From Thauera phenylacetica B4P (GTDB taxonomy: Bacteria; Pseudomonadota; Gammaproteobacteria; Burkholderiales; Rhodocyclaceae), in assembly GCF_000310225.1 (NCBI RefSeq), contig NZ_AMXF01000004.1, positions 1 to 56,740 of the forward strand: a DNA stretch of 56,740 nucleotides. Direction: 5' to 3'. Made by a program: the position numbers and the translations under genes. How positions within the stretch are numbered: the first letter of the stretch is position 1; each line of letters opens with the position of its first letter. Below are positions 31,777-40,918 of this stretch, one piece after another. Under the pieces are notes generated by a model. The model was not told the origin of the DNA. It made no database searches and saw only the letters and a list, made by a program, of their open reading frames with translations.

Positions 31777-32889
31777 TCAGCGGATCTGGTTGATCAGGGT
31801 TGCCGCGTTCGTGGCGACACGCTCCCCGGCCGCGAGGCCCGACGTCACGGCGACGTTCGCCCCATCGAGCGGGGCGATGGTGACGGTGCGCGGCTCGAAG
31901 CGTTCCGGCGCGGTCTTGACCCACACGATGATCTGGTTCGCCGGGTTCTTCAGCACCGATCCTGCAGGGACGCTCACGCCCTGCAGCGTGCTGCGCGTCT
32001 GCACGAACACCTCGACCGGTTGCCCGACAGCGAAACGCGCCAGGGAATCGCCCGCGGCACCGAAAGCGAGCGGCAGCGCCTGCTCGCGCAGACTGCGCGC
32101 CGCGCCGAGGAAGTCGAGCCTCACTCGTTGCTCGCCCACCGCAACGCTCGCGCCGGCCACATCGATGGCGGTGTCGGCATCGTAGGCCAGCGCCTCGACG
32201 CGCAGGCGCTTCGGATCGACGATTTCAAACACCAGTTCGCGCGCATCGACGACCTGACCGGCGACGGCGTTGCTCGACGCGATGACGCCCGCGACGGGCG
32301 CCACGAGCGCATCGCGATTGCTGAGCCCCGCACCCACCGCCGTCGCGCGGGCCGCGAGACTCGTGAGTTCGCTCTCGGCCGCTTCGATCTCCTTGCGCGG
32401 CACCGTGTCGGCGAGCTCCTTCAGCCGCGCCACGCGCTTCTCCGCGAGCACTTTGGCGGCCTGCAACTCGGCGAGCTGCGCCATCTGGTTCGAGCGTTCG
32501 ATCTGCCCCGCCGACGGCACGACATACGCCAGCACCTCGCCCTTCTTCACGGTCTGCCCGACTCCGGGCAAGCCGCGCGGCCCGGCTTCGAGGCGGCCGG
32601 CGACCAGCGCCTGCACTTTTCCGCCCGCGTTGGGGTCCATCACCACTTTGCCGGCGAGCGCCACGGTGCGGGGCAGCTCCCCCGCTTCCGTGACCAGCGT
32701 GCGCACGCCGATCTGCCGTTGTGCCGGCTTGGGCAGGAATACGCTGCCGTCGGGCAAGCGTCGCGGACCGTTGCCGCCGACGGGCGCGGAGCCTTCGTCG
32801 CCGTGATCGTGCCCGTCGCCAGCGAATGCGTTCCACGATGCACTTGCCGTAACGAGGCACAGCATGACCAGCAGGATTCCCGGTTTCAT
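31777..32889 (-). CDS. czcB: RND periplasmic adaptor, CzcB type
   Basis: 370 residues with a signal peptide (1-23, ending WNAFA-G) and then a His/Asp-rich metal-binding start, GDGHDHGDEGS. The barrel-sandwich domains (ALAGKVVMDPNAGGKVQALV, then VGQTVKKGEVLAYVV) surround a helical hairpin (about 150-210). The ATG at 32889 overlaps the upstream gene's stop (ATGA), supporting this start over the longer frame. It is shorter than classical CzcB (about 520 residues in Cupriavidus, from memory), because an N-terminal domain seems to be encoded separately upstream. Confidence 0.92.
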   Translation of the reverse strand: MKPGILLVMLCLVTASASWNAFAGDGHDHGDEGSAPVGGNGPRRLPDGSVFLPKPAQRQIGVRTLVTEAGELPRTVALAGKVVMDPNAGGKVQALVAGRLEAGPRGLPGVGQTVKKGEVLAYVVPSAGQIERSNQMAQLAELQAAKVLAEKRVARLKELADTVPRKEIEAAESELTSLAARATAVGAGLSNRDALVAPVAGVIASSNAVAGQVVDARELVFEIVDPKRLRVEALAYDADTAIDVAGASVAVGEQRVRLDFLGAARSLREQALPLAFGAAGDSLARFAVGQPVEVFVQTRSTLQGVSVPAGSVLKNPANQIIVWVKTAPERFEPRTVTIAPLDGANVAVTSGLAAGERVATNAATLINQIR

Positions 32890-33470
32890 GCGACACCTCC
32901 GGCCGAACGGTTGCGGGCGTTTCCCTTGCGCAGCGCGGCCCAGCCGACCAGTCCGATCACGAGAACGCCGGCGCCGAGCCATCCTGCGTAAGATTGCAAG
33001 CCTGGCCCGGCCGATTCGTCGTGCACCTCGGCGGCTTGTTCGTGCAGATCCAGCTCGCCCGCAAGAAGGTCCGCGTCTTGTCCGGCAACGACGGTGGCGG
33101 TCACGGAGACGACCCCCGGCTTGAGTGCTTCCTGCAGCGTGGCTTCGAATTCGCCCTCGGCATGGGGCTCGACGGAAATCGCCTTGCCGTCGAGTTGCAG
33201 CTCCAGCGTTGCGTCCTTGACCGGGCTGTTGTCAGCGAAGCGGTCGAGATAGAGCGTGATGTGCTTGCCGTCGACCACGCCGACCAGCTCAAAGAGCTCC
33301 GAAACGGCGGTGAATCGCGGCAGCATCGGCCCGGCCACGGGTGCCGGGGCGTCGCCGTGGTCGTGGCCTTCACCGGCCAGGGCCTGGGGCGTGACACCCG
33401 CAAGGACGGCGGCAAGGCTCCACGCCGCCAGGGTAAGGGAAGCTTTCATGTTCGGGTTCCTGGTGTTCAT
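32886..33470 (-). CDS. Membrane-anchored His-rich periplasmic protein, possible split CzcB-associated domain
   Basis: 194 residues. Signal peptide (about 8-32), then GEGHDHGDAPAP, a beta-rich domain (TAVSELFELVGVVDGKHITL, then YLDRFADNSPVKDATLELQL) and a C-terminal membrane helix (about 160-180, YAGWLGAGVLVIGLVGWAAL) followed by RKGNARNR inside. It is coupled by ATGA overlaps to both czcC upstream and czcB downstream. Such a domain resembles the extra N-terminal part of long CzcB-type adaptors, so this may be a naturally separated subunit. Function unproven. Confidence 0.8.
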   Translation of the reverse strand: MNTRNPNMKASLTLAAWSLAAVLAGVTPQALAGEGHDHGDAPAPVAGPMLPRFTAVSELFELVGVVDGKHITLYLDRFADNSPVKDATLELQLDGKAISVEPHAEGEFEATLQEALKPGVVSVTATVVAGQDADLLAGELDLHEQAAEVHDESAGPGLQSYAGWLGAGVLVIGLVGWAALRKGNARNRSAGGVA

Positions 33471-34732
33471 TCGGGAAGAAGGCCCATGGCCTGCCGCAGC
33501 GCGGACACGGCCGCGGCCAGTTCGATGCGGGTGCGCGCCACCTGGCGCTCGGCTTCCGTGGCTTCGAGTTCGATGCGCAGGCGGGTCGGTAGATCGGTTT
33601 CGCCGAGGCGGAACGCCTTCTGGAAGAAGCCGCGCGACTCGCGGGCCAACTGCGCGCGCTGTTCGGCGGAGGCGACCAGGGTGCGCGCCGATTCGACGCG
33701 GACGCGCGCCGTATCCACTTCGGCCGTCAGGCGTTCGCGTTCCAGCCTCAGCTGGGTTTCGGCTTCGATCGCCTCGGCGCTGGCGCTGGCAACACGGGCG
33801 CGGTTGCGGGAGTCGGATCCGAAGGGAATGCGTACGCCGATCGTCACCGTCTGTTGCCAGGATTCGCCGGATGCACCGCGCTCACGCGTCGTCGCCAGGT
33901 TCAGCTCGGGATTGGCGCGCCCCTGAATCCCGGCGAGAGTCATGCTGCGCTGTGCCAGCTCCGCCCGATCGCGCAGCTCGGCGATGGCCGGATGCCCCGC
34001 CCCCAGGGCGACAGGGGGGGCGGCGGGGGCGGGTTCGGCTTCGGCCACGGAAAGTCCTTCCGCGGCAAGCGCTGGTGTCATGCCTGTCAGGGCGCGCAAC
34101 TGCTGTTCCGCACCCGCGAGCGCGCCGCTGGCTTCGGCGAGCGACGCTTCGGCGGTCGCCAGCGCTCCGTCCGCCTGATGCTGGTCGGCGCGTGCGAGTT
34201 CGCCGGCCCGAACCCGTTTCGACACATCCGCTGCGAGTTCGCGAGCACTGGCAAGCCGCTCGCGGGCGACCAGGACGTCGACCCGCGCACGCTGCCAATC
34301 CCAGTACGCGGCCCGCACCCCGGCGGCCGTGCGCAGTTGTGCCGCAAGCGTGCGGCTCGTACTCGCACGCACTTCGGCATCGGCAAGGGCTGCGGTCGAT
34401 GCGCGTTCGCCGGGCAACCACAGCGGCACAGCGAGGCCGATCTCGTATTCGCGGCTGCCGTCGTTGCGGTGGAGTTGGTCGGTCTTGCCCGACACTTCGA
34501 GCGCCGGCGGCTCGGCCGACCAGCGGTCGACGCTCACGCGTCGCGCCAGCGCAGCCGCCCGGCGCATGTCGAGCGACTGCGCCTCGGGCTGACGCGCCCA
34601 CGCGGCGTCGAACGCCTGCCTGAGCGTCGTTACGACAGGCGATGCAGGGGACGCGGCTTGCGCCCACGCCCCGCTGGCCGCGAGTCCGAGCAGCAGGCCC
34701 GGCAGCCAGTTGATGCCAATTCTTCGAAACAT
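33467..34732 (-). CDS. czcC: TolC-family outer-membrane channel, CzcC type
   Basis: 421 residues with a signal peptide (about 1-27, ending SGAWA-Q), then two repeats of the TolC/OEP coiled-coil pattern (LRQAFDAAWARQPEAQSLDM, then ARELAADVSKRVRAGELARA; RIELEATEAERQVARTRIEL). It forms the outer-membrane duct for the CzcBA pump. The ATG at 34732 (MFRRIGINWLPG) places the signal at the start. The stop overlaps the next start. Confidence 0.93.
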   Translation of the reverse strand: MFRRIGINWLPGLLLGLAASGAWAQAASPASPVVTTLRQAFDAAWARQPEAQSLDMRRAAALARRVSVDRWSAEPPALEVSGKTDQLHRNDGSREYEIGLAVPLWLPGERASTAALADAEVRASTSRTLAAQLRTAAGVRAAYWDWQRARVDVLVARERLASARELAADVSKRVRAGELARADQHQADGALATAEASLAEASGALAGAEQQLRALTGMTPALAAEGLSVAEAEPAPAAPPVALGAGHPAIAELRDRAELAQRSMTLAGIQGRANPELNLATTRERGASGESWQQTVTIGVRIPFGSDSRNRARVASASAEAIEAETQLRLERERLTAEVDTARVRVESARTLVASAEQRAQLARESRGFFQKAFRLGETDLPTRLRIELEATEAERQVARTRIELAAAVSALRQAMGLLPE

Positions 34733-34865
34733 CCAATTCTCCGTTGATGACAAGACACACGGAAAATCGGCAGGGCGCGATCAGCTCGATCGCAATGGGC
34801 GCGCGGCAACACCGTTCAGAACGGTGAAACTGCCGGAATGAGAATGGATGCGACCGCCCTGCCGA

Positions 34866-35213
34866 TCAGGCGGGCTGTCGCCACTTGGGGCGCTCTGGTT
34901 CCGAGAAATGCCCGGCAAGGAGCCACACTTGGGCTCCCCCGCGGATCGTCGCAATCGCGAGGTCGAGGGTCGGCAATCCCGTGCCGCTCGGCAACGCGGT
35001 GCAACTGGCCGCATGGCAGAAACTGCAGTCGACATCGACTCCGCCGCCCTTGGGCCAGGACTCGTCGTCGACCTCGCCCTGATGTTTATGCTCATGGTGG
35101 CCGAGATGGTCCGCCGCAGCACCGGCTTCATGCTCGCAATACGCACTCACAGCCGCCCAACTGAGTTGGATTGGCAGAAACAGCAGGAAGAGAATCGCGA
35201 ACCAGCGGCGCAT
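34866..35213 (-). CDS. czcI: CzcI-like periplasmic protein
   Basis: 115 residues: signal peptide MRRWFAILFLLFLPIQLSWA, then AVSAYCEHEAGAAADHLGHH with a His-rich stretch (HLGHHEHKHQGE) and a VDVDCSFCHAASC cysteine cluster. Size, start and HLGHHEHKH match CzcI, the small protein preceding czcC in czc operons and thought to modulate their expression. It is first in the efflux operon. A TACAAT hexamer at 35222-35227 (minus strand) lies so close to the ATG that the mRNA may have almost no leader. Confidence 0.85.
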   Translation of the reverse strand: MRRWFAILFLLFLPIQLSWAAVSAYCEHEAGAAADHLGHHEHKHQGEVDDESWPKGGGVDVDCSFCHAASCTALPSGTGLPTLDLAIATIRGGAQVWLLAGHFSEPERPKWRQPA

Positions 35214-35341
35214 GGGGACGGATTGTAGCGGTACGAACGGAAATGAAAAATAGCGTTGCCAACATCTTGTTGCCCGTCATCGTTGCGACGCATGACCGCC
35301 CGCCCCGAGGGACCAGGGGCTCCGTGCTCACACCGCCGCGA

Positions 35342-35680
35342 TCATTGCCCGACGTAGAGTTCGTCCATGCGCGCCCGCTCCTCGGGCGATATGTTCACCA
35401 GCTCCTTGAGCACTTGCTCGCGCGTTTTACCCGGGCCGGTATCGCGTGATGGAACGGGCACGCCTCGCTGCAGGTAGAAATAGCTTCCGTCCGCCTTGGC
35501 CTGCTCGAGCTCACGCAACACTTCAGCACGCGTCTTGGTGCTCGTCACGTGATCGGGGAAAGAGGTGTAACCCACCTCGCCGCCGGTGAAATGCCATTCC
35601 GAGTTCGCCTGAGCGACGCTCGGCACGACCAGGACGACAGCGAGGATAGGGAGGACGGTGGCGGTTCGGATTTTTGACAT
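35342..35680 (-). CDS. Secreted DUF4148-family protein
   Basis: 112 residues with a signal peptide (ending SVAQA-N). The mature part has a DUF4148-like pattern: [20 protein letters not shown] and [20 protein letters not shown]. The family is common in Burkholderiales periplasm; function unknown. It is divergent from the response regulator across a 168-bp region containing a perfect palindrome, so it is probably metal-regulated by the adjacent two-component system. Confidence 0.83.
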   Translation of the reverse strand: MSKIRTATVLPILAVVLVVPSVAQANSEWHFTGGEVGYTSFPDHVTSTKTRAEVLRELEQAKADGSYFYLQRGVPVPSRDTGPGKTREQVLKELVNISPEERARMDELYVGQ

Positions 35681-35798
35681 GATGAGGCTCCTATCGTTGA
35701 CACGGGATATGCGTCCCGGCGGTGGCCGCTGCATACGCCATGTGCCGGGTACGGGGCGTACTGTAGAAAACCGTTCACGTCGAATCGCGAACAGCCCG

Positions 35799-35814
35799 AT
35801 TACGAATTCGTAAT
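35799..35814. promoter_or_regulatory. 16-bp perfect palindrome in the divergent promoter region
   Basis: ATTACGAATTCGTAAT lies 34 bp upstream of the response-regulator start and 118 bp from the DUF4148 start. It is a plausible binding site for the encoded response regulator or another dimer. No match to a known consensus is claimed. Confidence 0.5.
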
Positions 35815-35848
35815 GTCGACGCGCCACCGCCTCCGCGATAATTCGTGC

Positions 35849-36535
35849 ATGAAGATCCTGGTCGTCGAAGACGAGCCGAAGCTCGCCGAATACTTGCGCA
35901 AGGCGCTGACCGAAAACAGCTACGTCGTCGATGTCGCGCACAGCGGCACCGAGGGGCGCTATCTCGCGATCGAAGGGCATTACGACCTCGTCCTGCTCGA
36001 TGTCATGCTGCCGGGCCTGGACGGCTTCGCCGTCTTGCGCGAACTGCGGCGCGGCAAGCACGTACCGGTGCTGATGCTCACCGCGCGGGACAAGGTGGAG
36101 GATCGCGTGAAGGGGCTGCAGGCGGGTGCCGACGACTATCTTGTGAAACCCTTTGCCCTGTCCGAACTGCTCGCACGCGTCCAGGCGCTGTTACGGCGTG
36201 GCGCCATTCCGACGGCCGGTCAAGATCTCACGGTCCTCAGGCTGGCCGACCTCGAACTCGATCTCGTGCGGCGCAAGGCGTCGCGCGCCGGACAACGGCT
36301 CGATCTGACGGCCAAGGAATTCACACTGCTGACCTTGTTGTTGCGCCGGCACGGTCAGGTGCTGTCGCGCACCGCGCTGGCCGAGCAGGTGTGGGACATG
36401 AACTTCGAGAGCAATACGAATGTCGTGGAGGTTGCGGTACGGCGCTTGCGCAGCAAGCTCGATGACCCCTTCGCGAAGAAGCTGCTGCACACCGTGCGCG
36501 GCATGGGCTACGTGCTGGAAGACCGGGAACCCTGA
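35849..36535 (+). CDS. czcR: OmpR-family response regulator, CzcR/CusR type
   Basis: 228 residues. The receiver domain has acidic residues D8/E9, phosphorylatable D51 (LLDVMLPG), and Thr/Lys in VLMLTARD and DDYLVKPF. The C-terminal winged helix (about 130-225) includes [17 protein letters not shown] sequence and [11 protein letters not shown]. It is typical of regulators of RND metal efflux operons. The kinase starts 3 bp after its stop. It probably activates the divergent DUF4148 gene and the czc operon. Confidence 0.93.
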   Translation: MKILVVEDEPKLAEYLRKALTENSYVVDVAHSGTEGRYLAIEGHYDLVLLDVMLPGLDGFAVLRELRRGKHVPVLMLTARDKVEDRVKGLQAGADDYLVKPFALSELLARVQALLRRGAIPTAGQDLTVLRLADLELDLVRRKASRAGQRLDLTAKEFTLLTLLLRRHGQVLSRTALAEQVWDMNFESNTNVVEVAVRRLRSKLDDPFAKKLLHTVRGMGYVLEDREP

Positions 36536-36537
36536 GG

Positions 36538-37875
36538 ATGCGCAATCCGCGTTCGCTGGGCCGCTGGCTGTCATGGTGGCTCGCGGTACAGACCTTCATC
36601 GGACTCGGATTCGTCTGCGTCGTCGTGTATGTGGCCACCAGCCTCAACTTTTCTGCGAAGCAGACCGAGGAGCTTCGGCACAAGCAGGACGTGATCCGCC
36701 ACCTTGTTCGTGAGATCGCGACACCGGAGGAACTGCCGAGCCTACGTCACAAGCTCGACGATTTCTTCATCGGCCATGCCGACCTCAAACTGCGGCTGAC
36801 CGAGGGCGCCGAGACGCTCCTGTACATGACGCCGCCGGCCCCCGAGCCCCCCGCGCACCTGCGTCGGGTTGAATTCGAGATCCCTTCACCGTGGTCGGGC
36901 ACGGCCGTGCTGCGTGCCGAATTGGCGCTCGACAGCAGTTCCGATGCCCAATTGCTGAGGCAACTGGCGTGGACGTTACTGGCGAGTGCGCTGGCCGGCG
37001 CCGTGGTCGTCTCCGCCGGGGGGGCGTGGCTCGTGCAACGCGCGCTGCTGCCCGTTCGCGACCTGGCTCGGCAAGCCGCCGCGCTCAGTCCGGAAAACGT
37101 CGGACAGCCGCTGGATGGTTCCGCGCAGGCGCAGGAACTGCAGCCGCTGGTCGCGCAGTTCAACGCGCTGCTCGTGCGGCTGGACAACGCATACTGGCAA
37201 CTGGAAGGCTTCAATGCGGACGTCGCCCATGAACTGCGTACGCCGCTGGCGACACTGATCGGCGAGACCGAACTCGCCCTGAGCCGCGAACGCGGCATTC
37301 CCGAGTTGCGGGACGTGCTGGGATCGAACCTCGAGGACCTGCACCGCCTGGCGAGTCTCGTCAATGACATGCTGTTCCTGTCGAAGGCCGATCGCGGCGA
37401 GCGGGCGCGCCGAAGCCCTGTCGGCAGCCTCGCCGCTCTTGCGACCGAGGTGGTCGAATTCCACGATGCAGCACTCCAGGAGGCGGGCGTCAGCGTTCGG
37501 GTTTGCGGGGACGGCGGCGGCGGCTTTGATGCGGGTTTGTTGCGGCGGGCGATATCGAACCTCCTCGCCAACGCGACCCGTTTTGCGGAGCGCGGGTCGA
37601 TGGTTGACGTCGACATCGAGCCGGACGCTGCCGGCGGCGTTCGCCTGTCCGTCAGCAACGTCGGGCCGGTGATTCCTGCGGAACATCTTCCACGCCTGTT
37701 CGACCGCTTCTACCGGGCGGACGCGGCGCGCGAACACGGAAGCACCAATCACGGACTCGGATTGTCGATCGTCGCAGCGATCGCGCGCATGCATGGCGGC
37801 AAGCCGTTCGCCCGATCGGCCGCCGGCAGGACGACGATCGGTTTCAGTATTCTTGCATTTGCCTCAAGCCGGTAA
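36538..37875 (+). CDS. czcS: Heavy-metal sensor histidine kinase, CzcS/CusS type
   Basis: 445 residues: TM1 at about 13-34, a periplasmic sensor domain (about 35-145), TM2 at about 146-168, a HAMP segment and the H-box FNADVAHELRTPLATLIGE. These are followed by N (ISNLLANATRFA), F (PRLFDRFYRAD) and G2 (NHGLGLSIVAAIARMHGG) boxes. All catalytic blocks are present. It pairs with the upstream response regulator. The gene converges with cadA with an 18-bp gap. Confidence 0.93.
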   Translation: MRNPRSLGRWLSWWLAVQTFIGLGFVCVVVYVATSLNFSAKQTEELRHKQDVIRHLVREIATPEELPSLRHKLDDFFIGHADLKLRLTEGAETLLYMTPPAPEPPAHLRRVEFEIPSPWSGTAVLRAELALDSSSDAQLLRQLAWTLLASALAGAVVVSAGGAWLVQRALLPVRDLARQAAALSPENVGQPLDGSAQAQELQPLVAQFNALLVRLDNAYWQLEGFNADVAHELRTPLATLIGETELALSRERGIPELRDVLGSNLEDLHRLASLVNDMLFLSKADRGERARRSPVGSLAALATEVVEFHDAALQEAGVSVRVCGDGGGGFDAGLLRRAISNLLANATRFAERGSMVDVDIEPDAAGGVRLSVSNVGPVIPAEHLPRLFDRFYRADAAREHGSTNHGLGLSIVAAIARMHGGKPFARSAAGRTTIGFSILAFASSR

Positions 37876-37893
37876 GCCGTCCAAGTGTGCCGG

Positions 37894-40296
37894 TTATCTC
37901 CGCAACAAGCGGAGTCCATTTGCCACGACCAGCAAACTCGCCCCCATGTCCGCGAATACCGCCATCCACATCGTGGCCTGCCCGCTCACGGTGAGCAGCA
38001 GAAACCCCGCCTTGATGCCGAGCGCCACTACGATGTTCTGGATCAGCACGTCGGATGTGGCCTGTGACAGGCGCACGAAGGCGGGGATCTTGCGCAGGTC
38101 GTCGTCCATCAACGCCACGTCCGCGGTCTCGATCGCGGTGTCCGTGCCCGCCGCCCCCATCGCGAAACCGATGTCCGCGCGGGCCAGCGAGGGTGCGTCG
38201 TTGATGCCGTCTCCCACCATGCCGACCTTGCCCCCCTTCCGGTGCGTCAGCAGTGATTCGATGGTGCTGAGTTTGTCTTCCGGCAGCAGATTGCCCCTTG
38301 CCTCGTCGATACCCACCGCGCGGGCAATCGCTTCGGCCGTGTGAGTGTTATCGCCGGTGAGCATCAGCGTCTTCACCCCCAGGGAATGCAGATCGGCAAT
38401 CGCCTGACGGCTCGTCTCGCGCAGCGTGTCGGCGACGGCGAAGATGGCCAGCACCTCTGCATGGTTCGCCAAGAGTACGGCCGTCTTGCCTTGGCGCTCG
38501 AGCGTGTCGAGCGCTTTTTCGATGTCGGGTGAGCACAGGCCGATTTCCTCGATCAGTCGATGGTTGCCGAGCTGATAGACGTGACCATCAATGCCGCCAC
38601 GCACGCCGCGGCCCGGAATGGCGGCGAAATCGGCGACCTCGCGCAACACCCATCCCATTTCAACCGCGGCACGGGCGATCGCCAGCGAGACCGGATGATC
38701 CGAGCGCGCCGCGAGACTGCCTGCCAGGATATGCGCCTGGTTCGCGTCGCCGCTCAGCACCATGAAGTCCGTCTGGGCGGGCCTGCCGTGCGTAATCGTG
38801 CCGGTCTTGTCGAGCGCCAGCGTGGCGAGCTTGCGCCCCTCTTCGAGATAGACGCCACCTTTCACCAGAATGCCCTTGCGGGCGGCCGCGGCGAGACCGC
38901 TGACTATCGTGACCGGCGTCGAGATCACCAAGGCACACGGACAGGCAATCACCAGCAGCACCAGCGCCTTGTAGATCCAGTCCATCCACGCGCCGTCGAA
39001 AGCTAGCGGTGGCACGATGGCCACCAGCAGCGCGCCGGCGAACACGACGGGCGTGTAGATCCGGGCGAACCGGTCGACGAAGCGCTGGGTGGGCGCGCGG
39101 CTGCCCTGGGCCGATTCGACCGCGTGGATGATGCGGGCCAGGGTGGAATGGCTCGCCTCCGCTGTCACGCGATATTCCAGCGATCCCGCTTCATTGATCG
39201 TTCCGGCGAACACGTTGTCGCCTTCGGCCTTATCGACCGGCAGGCTCTCGCCGGTGATGGGCGCCTGATTGACCGTCGAACGTCCGCTGATCACCACGCC
39301 GTCGAGCGCAATCCGCTCACCGGGGCGCACGCGCACCACGGCCTCCAGCGGCACCGTCTTGGCCGGCATGGTTACCCACCTTCCATCGCCCTGGCATACG
39401 GTCGCAGTGTCGGGCGCGAGTTCCAGCAAGCCGCGAATCGCATTGCGCGCCCGATCGAGCGATTTCGCTTCGATCACCTCGGCCAGCGTGAACAGGAACA
39501 TCACCATGGCCGCTTCCGGCCAGTGTCCGATGAGCATCGCGCCGGTCACGGCAATCGACATGAGTGCGTTGATGTTGAGATTGCGATGCCTGAGCGCGAT
39601 CCAGCCTTTCTTGTAGGTCGCCAGACCGCCACTGAGGATCGACACCAGCGCGAGAGCCAGGACGGTCCAGTGGTCACCGCCGTTGAGCCAATACACCCCC
39701 TCGGCCAACGTCGCGGTGACTCCGGCCAGCGCCATCGGCCACCAGTGGGTCTTGGGCGCGGGTTTGATCGGCGGCGCTGCGCTCTCCGTGCCTGCCGATT
39801 CGACCTTCGCTTCGAGACCAATGGCTTTCAGGGCGCCGAGGACCGCTTCCAATGCTCCCGGACGATGCGTCACGCTCAGCCGACGCTGGACGAGGTTGAA
39901 ATCGAGCGCCGCCACTCCAGCCATGCCAGCGAGCTTGCTCCGGATCAACGCCTCCTCGGTCGGACAGTCCATCCCGGCGATCGCGAGCGTCGTGCGCACG
40001 GCAGCAGTGGTCTTATCGATGCGCTGTGCCGGCGCACCGATGGCTGGCACGGCGGCGTCGGCCGCGACCGGCGGGTCGGGGCGATCGCTCACGTCCGACC
40101 TTTGCCGGGTCACGGTGAGGTCGAGTCCCGTCACGCCGTCGAGGGGTTCAAGATTGTTGCGGACCAGCGCCGCATCGGTGGGGCAGTCCGTGCTGTCGAC
40201 GCCGTATAGCTTCCCGTTGGGGCCGTCGGGGGACGAATCACCCGGCGACTGCGACACGATGGAACATCCGCAACTACCAACACTGCATTTGCTCAT
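37894..40296 (-). CDS. cadA: Cd/Zn/Pb-translocating P-type ATPase
   Basis: 800 residues, P1B-2-type exporter. The N-terminus has a Cys-rich start (MSKCSVGSCGCS) and two degenerate heavy-metal-associated repeats (DSTDCPTDAALVRN and GMDCPTEEALIRSKL) in which CPTEE replaces the CxxC of copper-type domains, as in Cd/Zn pumps. It has the membrane metal site CPCALVISTP, phosphorylation site DKTGTITHG, TGES, and GDGINDAPSLARADIG. It moves divalent metal from cytoplasm to periplasm, complementing the RND pump. Transcribed from the CadR-type promoter at 40326-40356. Confidence 0.96.
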   Translation of the reverse strand: MSKCSVGSCGCSIVSQSPGDSSPDGPNGKLYGVDSTDCPTDAALVRNNLEPLDGVTGLDLTVTRQRSDVSDRPDPPVAADAAVPAIGAPAQRIDKTTAAVRTTLAIAGMDCPTEEALIRSKLAGMAGVAALDFNLVQRRLSVTHRPGALEAVLGALKAIGLEAKVESAGTESAAPPIKPAPKTHWWPMALAGVTATLAEGVYWLNGGDHWTVLALALVSILSGGLATYKKGWIALRHRNLNINALMSIAVTGAMLIGHWPEAAMVMFLFTLAEVIEAKSLDRARNAIRGLLELAPDTATVCQGDGRWVTMPAKTVPLEAVVRVRPGERIALDGVVISGRSTVNQAPITGESLPVDKAEGDNVFAGTINEAGSLEYRVTAEASHSTLARIIHAVESAQGSRAPTQRFVDRFARIYTPVVFAGALLVAIVPPLAFDGAWMDWIYKALVLLVIACPCALVISTPVTIVSGLAAAARKGILVKGGVYLEEGRKLATLALDKTGTITHGRPAQTDFMVLSGDANQAHILAGSLAARSDHPVSLAIARAAVEMGWVLREVADFAAIPGRGVRGGIDGHVYQLGNHRLIEEIGLCSPDIEKALDTLERQGKTAVLLANHAEVLAIFAVADTLRETSRQAIADLHSLGVKTLMLTGDNTHTAEAIARAVGIDEARGNLLPEDKLSTIESLLTHRKGGKVGMVGDGINDAPSLARADIGFAMGAAGTDTAIETADVALMDDDLRKIPAFVRLSQATSDVLIQNIVVALGIKAGFLLLTVSGQATMWMAVFADMGASLLVVANGLRLLRR

Positions 40297-40325
40297 GCTT
40301 GGTTCCCCTGTCTGGACTTGCAGTC

Positions 40326-40356
40326 ATTTAACAATCCGTAGTCACTACAGAGTCAA
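40326..40356 (-). promoter_or_regulatory. MerR-family (CadR/PbrR) promoter of cadA
   Basis: On the minus strand, -35 TTGACT (40351-40356) and -10 TTAAAT (40326-40331) are separated by 19 bp, the lengthened spacer typical of MerR-family activated promoters. The spacer contains the dyad CTGTAGT/ACTACGG. The same elements, TTGACT, a CTcTAgaGg-type dyad and TTAAAT, are found in PbrR/CadR-controlled promoters. The cadA ATG is 30 bp downstream of the -10. Confidence 0.85.
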
Positions 40357-40406
40357 GGACCTAGAATGCCGGTAGGATCTTCCTTCCCGCCTGGAGGACA
40401 AGCACG

Positions 40407-40862
40407 ATGAAAATCGGTGAGCTGGCCAGAGTGACCGGCACCCCGGTAGAGACCATCCGCTACTACGAGCGCGAAGGGTTGCTGGCCGCCCCGGCACGTA
40501 CGGACGGCAATTTCCGCATCTACGAGGACACCCACGCCGAGCGTTTGTCGTTCATCCGCCATTGCCGATCGCTGGACATGTCGTTGGACGAGATTCGCAT
40601 CCTGCTGCGCTTCAAGGATGCGCCGGGCGCGAACTGCGGCGATGTGAACACGTTGCTCGATGCGCACATCGTTCACGTCGCGGCACGTATCCGCGAACTG
40701 CGTGTGCTGGAGCGGCAACTCAAGAGCCTGCGCGAACAATGTCCCCAGGCACGGGATGCTGCCCACTGTGGCATCCTGCACGAGTTGTCACAGCCCGCGT
40801 GTCCGGGAGCACCTATCAGTGGCGGGCACGTGCATGGCGCGCACGGCGGCGTCCGAAAATGA
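40407..40862 (+). CDS. cadR: Cd(II)/Pb(II)-responsive MerR-family regulator
   Basis: 151 residues. The N-terminal winged helix MKIGELARVTGTPVETIRYY is typical of MerR proteins, followed by a long dimerisation helix. Metal ligands are Cys77 (GANCGD), Cys112 and Cys121; their spacing of 35 and 9 is the same as C78/C113/C122 of PbrR691. It has a His-rich C-terminal tail (GGHVHGAHGG), as in CadR. It is divergent from cadA, whose promoter it should distort and activate. GGAGG precedes the ATG. Confidence 0.93.
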   Translation: MKIGELARVTGTPVETIRYYEREGLLAAPARTDGNFRIYEDTHAERLSFIRHCRSLDMSLDEIRILLRFKDAPGANCGDVNTLLDAHIVHVAARIRELRVLERQLKSLREQCPQARDAAHCGILHELSQPACPGAPISGGHVHGAHGGVRK

Positions 40863-40918
40863 ACGACATTCAGCCCCGCGCCGCACGCTATGCTTGAGTC
40901 GGTCATCAGGACGCTCCC

